Shown here: positions 6,986 to 11,103 of the stretch, piece by piece
Position numbering within the stretch: position 1 is the stretch's first letter
How the letters are laid out: each line of letters begins with the position of its first letter
Origin: Ignavibacteriota bacterium
GTDB taxonomy: Bacteria > Bacteroidota > Ignavibacteria > Palsa-1295
Direction: 5' to 3'
Length of the DNA: 11,103 nucleotides
Assembly: GCA_025357895.1 (NCBI GenBank)
Contig: JANYLL010000382.1
Coordinates: 1-11,103 of the forward strand
Notes under the pieces: generated by a model
Databases searched by the model: none
Told to the model about the DNA's origin: nothing
Seen by the model: the letters and a program-made list of their open reading frames with translations, nothing else
Program-made: the position numbers and the translations under genes

Positions 6986-7138
6986 ATGAACGACGAAACA
7001 GTAAAAACAACTGAAACAAAAAGCAGCTATTCTTCAGACGGCGACTCAGTGAAGACCAAAGAAGTCCAGACTGAAAAGAAAACGACAGTTGAAGAAAAGC
7101 CTGAGAAAGAAGTAACCGTTACGACAATCGAGAATTAA
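6986..7138 (+). CDS. Small Lys/Glu/Thr-rich, probably disordered protein
   Basis: This 50-codon frame encodes a protein made almost entirely of charged and polar residues, with blocks such as TVKTTETKSS, TKEVQTEKKTTVEEKPEKEV and an ending TVTTIEN. There is no hydrophobic core, signal peptide or known domain, so it is likely disordered. Support for a real gene comes from a TAnnTTTG promoter box upstream and a clean intrinsic terminator 22 bases downstream, which together make a compact single-gene unit. The start context TACGAAT resembles those of etfB and etfA. Function is unknown. Confidence 0.6.
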   Translation: MNDETVKTTETKSSYSSDGDSVKTKEVQTEKKTTVEEKPEKEVTVTTIEN

Positions 7139-7160
7139 TCTACACCTCTCGGTAAGCAAG

Positions 7161-7191
7161 AAACCTATGCTGTTACGGCATAGGTTTTTTT
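7161..7191 (+). terminator. Intrinsic terminator after the 50-residue protein gene
   Basis: A perfect 10-bp stem, AAACCTATGC at 7161-7170 pairing with GCATAGGTTT at 7178-7187, closes a 7-base loop and is followed by a run of T to 7191. Confidence 0.85.
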
Positions 7192-7246
7192 ATATTAGTG
7201 CACAAATTTGCTCTTTTCCTCCTCTTTTATAGCACACGCTTCGTTC

Positions 7247-7342
7247 TCCGAACCATCTCTCCATGAATTCGCTTTCATTTGTCACAAAGCATAGTCATCA
7301 CGTTAATAGGGTATTACTTTAATTCTAATCATTTATACTCTT
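7247..7342 (+). repeat. Duplicated upstream region, copy 1
   Basis: This 96-base block before the first secreted-protein gene is repeated almost unchanged at 7991-8088. Shared stretches include CCGAACCATCTCTCC, ATGAATTCGCTTTCATTTGT, ACGTTAATAGGGTATTAC and CATTTATACTCTT. An imperfect palindrome, GTTAATAGGGTATTAC, lies at 7302-7317. The -7-like box TACTTTAA (7315-7322) is poorer than in copy 2 and has GTC (7294-7296) where copy 2 has TTG. Confidence 0.85.
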
Positions 7343-7915
7343 ATGAAAACATCATCCAGCATCCGCACTTTAGCAGTGAGCCTTTTCGCTCTCGCAGCAA
7401 TCACTTTCGCATCGAAGACTTTCGCAACATCTTTTACATACCTGAAGATCGAGTTTGAAAACGGAACTGTCATCACCGTTGACGTAAATAAAGACGGCTC
7501 GTTCAAGACTCCCCCGCTTAAAGCCGGAAGGGTAAAGGTACAATTTTTCTGGGATCGAAGCGGTGCAAAATCTGCAACCCTTAATGTAAGCGCCACTCCG
7601 GGCGGCAGCGCTCGCGGCATCAGTTCGCCGATTGGCGCTGTAGGAGATAGAGAGTCAAGCGCTCCTTCGGTTTCGGAGATAGCCTTTTCGTATGAAATTT
7701 TAACACCACGAGATCCACAGAGCGGACAATCAACCGGCAGACGTATGCATAAACCGGCAAATTTCAAAGTGAGCGATTCGGAAAGACTGTTACCGACTGT
7801 CAACAAGAAACTCGGCTCGATCACACTCGATGAAGATTGTGACGGAATTACCGGAAAGATCGAAATGAAAGATCAAAACGGCAAGACAATGGCAGCAGAC
7901 GATTGGACTAAATGA
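7343..7915 (+). CDS. Sec-exported protein with Hcp-like motif, copy 1
   Basis: This 190-residue protein has a signal peptide (basic start, hydrophobic 10-24, likely cut after FA at about 28), then beta-rich sequence with DVNKDGSFKTPPLKAG at 47-62, RGISSP at 91-96, DRESSAPSVSE at 102-112, TPRDPQSGQSTGRRMHKP at 121-138, and an acidic DEDCDGITG at 163-171. The RD..TGQ.(S/T)G.R.HKP pattern resembles the segment before the conserved core in Hcp, the type VI secretion tube protein (from memory). Here the protein is Sec-exported and no other T6SS gene is present, so an Hcp-fold periplasmic or surface protein is only one possibility. The D-x-D-x-DG stretch could bind calcium. It is a tandem paralogue of the next gene and has its own terminator. 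Confidence 0.75.
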   Translation: MKTSSSIRTLAVSLFALAAITFASKTFATSFTYLKIEFENGTVITVDVNKDGSFKTPPLKAGRVKVQFFWDRSGAKSATLNVSATPGGSARGISSPIGAVGDRESSAPSVSEIAFSYEILTPRDPQSGQSTGRRMHKPANFKVSDSERLLPTVNKKLGSITLDEDCDGITGKIEMKDQNGKTMAADDWTK

Positions 7916-7933
7916 TCAGATCATTTAATTATA

Positions 7934-7970
7934 ATATAAAACCGTCTCAAATGAGGCGGTTTTATATTTA
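7934..7970 (+). terminator. Intrinsic terminator after the first secreted paralogue
   Basis: A 15-bp stem (7934-7948 with 7953-7967, one T-G wobble at 7945/7956) closes the loop AAAT. The core reads AAAACCGTCTC and GAGGCGGTTTT. The flanking A and T tracts could let it work in both directions. Confidence 0.85.
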
Positions 7971-7990
7971 TATCGATCCAAATCCCCCCT

Positions 7991-8088
7991 TCCGAACCAT
8001 CTCTCCATGAATTCGCTTTCATTTGTCACAAAGCACACATTGATTACGTTAATAGGGTATTACTTTTATTTTAATCATTTATACTCTT
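7991..8088 (+). repeat. Duplicated upstream region, copy 2
   Basis: This 98-base block matches 7247-7342 across most of its length, with the main differences at about 8035-8046. It marks the second end of a tandem duplication whose unit is 744 bases (7247 to 7990). The palindrome GTTAATAGGGTATTAC is conserved at 8048-8063. Confidence 0.85.
8040..8068 (+). promoter_or_regulatory. Promoter candidate of the second secreted paralogue
   Basis: TTG at 8040-8042, an 18-base spacer and TACTTTTA at 8061-8068 (five of six defined positions of TAnnTTTG) lie 20 bases before the ATG. The -7 box overlaps the conserved palindrome at 8048-8063, a good place for a repressor or activator; that role is inferred. 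Confidence 0.5.
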
Positions 8089-8718
8089 ATGAAAACATCA
8101 TTTCGCATTCTCACGATGAGCCTTTTTGCTCTCGTTGCATTTACTTTCTCTTCGAAAACTTTTGCTGTATCTATGCCATTCCAAAAGATCACCTGGACAA
8201 ATAGTGAGGGCAAGACCACTGAAGTTACAGTTGATGAAAATGGCCATTTCACTACCCCCCCAATGTCAGCCGGAAAATACACCTATTCCTGGTCACTTAT
8301 CAGTAAGCCTACCGGATCGAATGCACAGCAATTCGGTGTAGGCAGAGGCATTAGTTCTCCGACTGGCGGCAGCGCAGATCGTGAAGGAAGTACTCCTTCT
8401 GTTTCCGAAGTTGTCATAACCAAAAGCACAGATCGCCAAGCAAGTGCTCCCTCTGTTTCAGAAGTTGTCGTATCCAAAGTGGAAGTATCCTATGAGATCA
8501 AAGCGCCACGTGATGTTGCGACGGGACAGGCATCTGGTATACGTATGCATAAGCCCTTTATAATCACGAAAGAATTGGATAAATCATCTCCGCTTCTTTA
8601 TACAAAACTCGGAGTTGTTGTTGTCGATATGGATACCGATGGAATCACCGGCACAGTATCCTTCAAAACCTCGAATAATGTAGTAGTCCGAGGCTGGGAT
8701 CTGGCAAAAGGAAAATAA
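8089..8718 (+). CDS. Sec-exported protein with Hcp-like motif, copy 2 with internal repeat
   Basis: This 209-residue paralogue of the preceding gene has the same start (MKTS), signal peptide (hydrophobic 8-20, likely cut after FA at about 26), RGISSP at 86-91 and a DxDxDGITG motif at 180-188. An 18-residue unit is repeated in tandem, DREGSTPSVSEVVITKST at 97-114 and DRQASAPSVSEVVVSKVE at 115-132, where copy 1 has a single short version. The segment APRDVATGQASGIRMHKPFI at 139-158 runs on into ITKELDKSSPLL at 159-170, which closely resembles the Hcp core pattern (F..TK..DK.SP.L) of type VI tube proteins as I recall it. A signal peptide is unexpected for a true Hcp, so this may be an Hcp-fold secreted protein with another role. 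It has its own promoter-like region and terminator. Confidence 0.78.
   Translation: MKTSFRILTMSLFALVAFTFSSKTFAVSMPFQKITWTNSEGKTTEVTVDENGHFTTPPMSAGKYTYSWSLISKPTGSNAQQFGVGRGISSPTGGSADREGSTPSVSEVVITKSTDRQASAPSVSEVVVSKVEVSYEIKAPRDVATGQASGIRMHKPFIITKELDKSSPLLYTKLGVVVVDMDTDGITGTVSFKTSNNVVVRGWDLAKGK
8377..8484 (+). repeat. 54-base in-frame tandem duplication
   Basis: Two 54-base units, 8377-8430 and 8431-8484, encode the related 18-residue repeats starting DREGSTPSVSE and DRQASAPSVSE. The DNA copies have diverged at several positions, so the duplication is not recent, and the frame is kept. Confidence 0.85.
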
Positions 8719-8734
8719 AAAAAATATCGAATCT

Positions 8735-8762
8735 AAAAAGCCGCCTCGTGCGGCTTTTTTTT
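8735..8762 (+). terminator. Intrinsic terminator after the second secreted paralogue
   Basis: A perfect 10-bp stem, AAAAAGCCGC at 8735-8744 and GCGGCTTTTT at 8750-8759, closes the loop CTCGT and leads into a tract of eight T (8755-8762). Confidence 0.9.
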
Positions 8763-8799
8763 ATTATTTAGTTTTTTCTTTTCGTTATCATTTGATCCA

Positions 8800-8807
8800 T
8801 ATCTTTG
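8800..8807 (+). promoter_or_regulatory. -7 box candidate for the DUF1003 gene
   Basis: TATCTTTG is an exact TAnnTTTG match 28 bases before the ATG at 8836. No TTG is found at the expected -33 spacing, so this is half of a promoter at most. Confidence 0.45.
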
Positions 8808-8835
8808 CATTTTACTTATTCATTATTAGAACATT

Positions 8836-9399
8836 ATGGCATCCATCCTAAAAAACACTACAGATATATCCATTAGGTTTTTTCGCAAAAGTTTCGAGCA
8901 GCTTGGCAATATTGAACAGAACGTCGTTAAGACAATTCTCGAAGGAGTGAAAATCAGCAAAAACACGAACAAGGTTTTTACTGATCAGATGACTTTCGGG
9001 CAGCGCATTGCCGATAAGGTAGCCTCATTCGGCGGATCGTGGACGTTCATTCTTCTATTTCTCAGCATACTCATTTTTTGGATCGCAATAAATACTTTTA
9101 TTTTAACCCAACCCCAGATCTTCGATCCTTATCCATATATTCTGCTCAATCTTTTTCTATCCATGCTTGCAGCATTGCAGGCACCCGTCATCATGATGTC
9201 GCAGAACCGTCAGGCAGCCAAAGACAGGATGGAAGCAACGCATGATTATGAAGTCAATCTCAAAGCTGAACTTGAGATATTAGAACTTCACCGCAAAATG
9301 GATGGTCTCCGCGAAGAGCAATGGACGGCACTCGTCGAAATGCAGAATAAACAGATTGACTTATTGCAAAAATTGCTCGAAGAAAAAGGGCGGATATAA
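8836..9399 (+). CDS. DUF1003 family membrane protein
   Basis: This 187-residue protein has the DUF1003 layout: FGQRIADKVASFGGSW at 54-69, transmembrane helix 1 at about 70-90, the family hallmark FDPYPYILLNLFLSMLAALQ at 96-115 running into transmembrane helix 2 (about 99-121), then APVIMMSQNRQAAKDR at 116-131, and a charged C-terminal helix (about 137-185) that looks like a coiled coil. The N-terminal ~50 residues are polar and probably cytoplasmic. The family is widespread and its biochemical role is not settled as far as I know. The gene stands alone between a terminator and a long spacer. The family call is secure; the function is open. Confidence 0.92.
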   Translation: MASILKNTTDISIRFFRKSFEQLGNIEQNVVKTILEGVKISKNTNKVFTDQMTFGQRIADKVASFGGSWTFILLFLSILIFWIAINTFILTQPQIFDPYPYILLNLFLSMLAALQAPVIMMSQNRQAAKDRMEATHDYEVNLKAELEILELHRKMDGLREEQWTALVEMQNKQIDLLQKLLEEKGRI

Positions 9400-9852
9400 A
9401 TGGGTCGGCAGTATAGTTTTTCCCGAAACTATTAAAATATGAAATACCGATCTTCATATTATCCTACTATTGTAAATCTTCCGAATAAATAATATTCAGG
9501 ATTTATTCTCGAATATTCCTATTTCATGCTTGCTCGGACTTCAAGCTTCGCAATGTGTGTGCACAACGATATTCTTTGTTTTCAATAACTTACAGACGCT
9601 CATCTGGGCAGCCTCAGAAACCTTATTCCATTTCAAGCTTCAATCTCTTCACCTCTCCCCACTCTATTCCGGCAATAGGTGCCTATTATTACGATAGTAA
9701 TATACGAAAAAAGTGGGGTGAGAAAAGGAATAAAGAGAACACCAATCGTGACTGATAGTCCGTTGACTTTTTCTAACAAATTAGATCCTACTTTTTCTTA
9801 AAATCCATTGTTGACTATAAGTCACATTGAAGAAATATTTTTTTCTTCACAA
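9400..9852. other. Non-coding spacer with scattered inverted repeats
   Basis: No convincing gene is seen. A hairpin ATAGTTT/AAACTAT (9413-9419 with 9426-9432) after the DUF1003 gene lacks a T tract and is a weak terminator at best. At 9657-9663 CCCCACT is complementary to AGTGGGG at 9712-9718, and the interval encloses a palindrome AATAGGTGCCTATT at 9674-9687. At 9828-9849 a hairpin with arms TGAAGAAA and TTTCTTCA sits just before a short reading frame. A 66-codon plus-strand frame at 9555-9755 is Ser, Tyr and Asn rich with no domain and is not called. The region may be decayed mobile or defence DNA. Confidence 0.5.
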
Positions 9853-9966
9853 ATGGAAGGTATGAAAGAATTCCCTCGAGAATATATTCGTGACGGAAGA
9901 GCACCTATACCAAAAAGCAAGCACTCAAAAAAAGCATACATAGAAAGCCCATCCTGCAAAGGATAA
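9853..9966 (+). pseudogene. Possible N-terminal remnant of a Vsr-like mismatch endonuclease
   Basis: A 37-codon frame encodes MEGMKEFPREYIRDGRAPIP, then KSKHSKKAYIESPSCKG and a stop. The Y-x-RDGRAPIPKS stretch is like the N-terminus I recall from a branch of very-short-patch repair (Vsr) endonucleases, but the sequence after it does not continue into the Vsr catalytic domain in any of the three forward frames checked over the next ~60 bases. It is therefore best read as a truncated remnant, convergent with the helicase-like gene whose stop lies 22 bases away. Identification rests on about ten residues from memory and is tentative; a short genuine ORF or chance frame is the alternative. Confidence 0.3.
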
Positions 9967-9988
9967 ATATATATCGAAAGTTTAGATA

Positions 9989-11103
9989 TTAAATAAGATG
10001 AAGTCCTATTTCTTTCAAATAATTAAAAGTAACATCATAGTATTCTGATTTCCTAGTATGATCCTCTGAATTTCCTTCGGGAACTACAATTATCATTCCT
10101 TGTCTTGCTCTGGTCAATAAAACGCGATATGCATTAATCAAATATTGCTTGCGTTCCAACTTTTTTATCCTCTGCCATTTGTTTCCTCTGAATTCAAAAG
10201 TATTCCAACCTTCATCCGAATATCTTAGGTCACCATCCCATGTAACGCATGACCAATCAAGTTCAAGACCTTGGACATGAAATTCGGTAGCAACATCTTC
10301 AAGATAAAAAGAAGACCGAACATCATCTTTACCATTAAGGAACCAATTAACTGGTCGGATTGGTGTCTTGACATCAATTGCAAAAGGTTTTAATCGTTGT
10401 GCTTGAGATGAGACCACCATACCGTACCTCTCGCTACCACGCGCTTTCTCTTTAAGCCACAACTTTGCCTTTAACAAGTCTCTAGTCAAAGCTATTGGAT
10501 ATTTATTTTGAATTTTACTAAAAGTCTCTTTAGCTTCTTTAACATCCAGGTCTAACATTTTTTTTATTAGATATGATAGATTCTCGGACCGGAAAGAACG
10601 CATTGAGACTCCAAGATGCAAATCCGGATTAAAATTTACAACAGATTTTTCCTCAAGCCTTTTGATGGCTTTACCCGCTGCATATTCAGAATCAGTAAGG
10701 TTAGGAGAAATATAAACATGCCAGTCAGGAAACGTGTTTTCAATCGCACTTAACCACTCAGAAATTCCAGCTTCTCCCGTATTAATTTCTTGACCACCTC
10801 CAACTAAGCAAACGACTACCGCCCAATCATTATGCCGGTTCAGGCATGAGATGAGAAATTCTGGCTCTGAAAAATGAAAATCATGTTGATTCTTCTTTCG
10901 ACGCATGAAATCTATAGTTTTCTCCTTATTCCATGCTCTTTGTGCCTCATCAAAAATTGCCACATGGTCATGTGGTGCTTCAGGGGTTACCAGGTAGGCG
11001 TCTCGGTAGTGATGAACAATTTGAATGAATGACCTTATGGGTTGTAGTGCAGCCTTTTTTGTAATCTTGCGCCCTAATTTTTTCTCACTCTTTACTTTAT
11101 CCC
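9989..11103 (-). CDS. DUF2075 helicase-like protein, C-terminal part (5' end beyond window)
   Basis: The frame runs from its stop at 9989 to the right edge without interruption, giving 370 visible residues; the GTG at 10961-10963 is an internal Val, not a start. The visible protein begins DKVKSEKKLGRKITKKA, continues with SFIQIVHHYRDAYL at about 24-37, and has a Walker B box HVAIFDEAQRAW at 46-57. Later come FHVQGLELDWS (superfamily 1 motif V-like) and NAYRVLLTRARQGMIIVVPE at about 323-342 (motif VI-like), ending in the YYDVTFNYLKEIGL tail typical of the family. The Walker A half and any N-terminal nuclease domain (GIY-YIG in some members) would lie outside. Members are predicted ATP-dependent DNA/RNA helicases often found in accessory and defence regions. 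Family call is firm; activity is inferred. Confidence 0.88.
   Translation of the reverse strand, partial: DKVKSEKKLGRKITKKAALQPIRSFIQIVHHYRDAYLVTPEAPHDHVAIFDEAQRAWNKEKTIDFMRRKKNQHDFHFSEPEFLISCLNRHNDWAVVVCLVGGGQEINTGEAGISEWLSAIENTFPDWHVYISPNLTDSEYAAGKAIKRLEEKSVVNFNPDLHLGVSMRSFRSENLSYLIKKMLDLDVKEAKETFSKIQNKYPIALTRDLLKAKLWLKEKARGSERYGMVVSSQAQRLKPFAIDVKTPIRPVNWFLNGKDDVRSSFYLEDVATEFHVQGLELDWSCVTWDGDLRYSDEGWNTFEFRGNKWQRIKKLERKQYLINAYRVLLTRARQGMIIVVPEGNSEDHTRKSEYYDVTFNYLKEIGLHLI

Noticed and set aside
8007..8204. 65-codon plus-strand frame spanning the duplicated upstream block and the start of the second secreted gene
   Set aside because: It overlaps the well supported gene starting at 8089 in another frame, and the equivalent frame is not kept in the first copy of the duplication.
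9555..9755. 66-codon plus-strand frame in the long spacer
   Set aside because: The composition is Ser, Tyr and Asn rich with no hydrophobic core, domain or promoter box, and the DNA contains overlapping inverted repeats; chance is more likely.
10961..10963. GTG as the start codon of the helicase-like gene
   Set aside because: The frame continues upstream with family-typical sequence (FIQIVHHYRDAYL, then EAPHDH) to the window edge, and this Val sits inside the Walker B box.

Overview
The window reads as a chromosomal piece from a moderately AT-rich bacterium of the FCB group (Bacteroidota / Ignavibacteria / Kapabacteria-like). Three things point there: a secreted protein with a type A C-terminal sorting domain for the type IX secretion system, promoter -7 boxes of the TAnnTTTG kind, and start codons with no recognisable Shine-Dalgarno sequence. 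The genus cannot be fixed from the sequence alone.

Layout. (1) 66-2474, plus strand: etfB, etfA and a bifunctional-nuclease (DUF151) plus UVR-motif gene, closely spaced and probably one operon. (2) 2475-2675: a 3' spacer with degenerate intergenic repeats. (3) 2676-4958, minus strand: a fused alpha-beta E1 subunit of a branched-chain 2-oxoacid dehydrogenase. With the ETF genes this suggests amino-acid or acyl-CoA oxidation feeding electrons to the quinone pool, although no acyl-CoA dehydrogenase, E2, E3 or ETF-quinone oxidoreductase gene lies in the window. (4) 5089-5570: a two-gene RelE/YafQ-type toxin-antitoxin module. (5) 5641-7138: a T9SS cargo protein, a 48-residue two-helix membrane protein and a 50-residue charged, probably disordered protein. 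(6) 7247-8762: a tandem duplication of a Sec-exported protein gene together with its promoter region. Both copies carry a motif resembling Hcp (type VI tube) proteins, and the second also carries an 18-residue internal repeat. (7) 8836-9399: a DUF1003 membrane protein. (8) 9400-9988: largely non-coding DNA with inverted repeats and a 37-codon ORF that may be the N-terminal remnant of a Vsr-like endonuclease. (9) 9989 to the right edge, minus strand: the C-terminal part of a DUF2075 superfamily 1 helicase-like protein whose frame stays open to the window end.

The most unusual features are short tandem repeats of 7, 7, 9 and 8 bases placed in gene spacers (two of them directly before start codons, one running into the start codon), the duplicated secreted genes with an Hcp-like signature, and the decayed right end, which looks like the edge of an accessory or defence region. 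Three clear intrinsic terminators (7161, 7934 and 8735) separate the small transcription units of the middle region.
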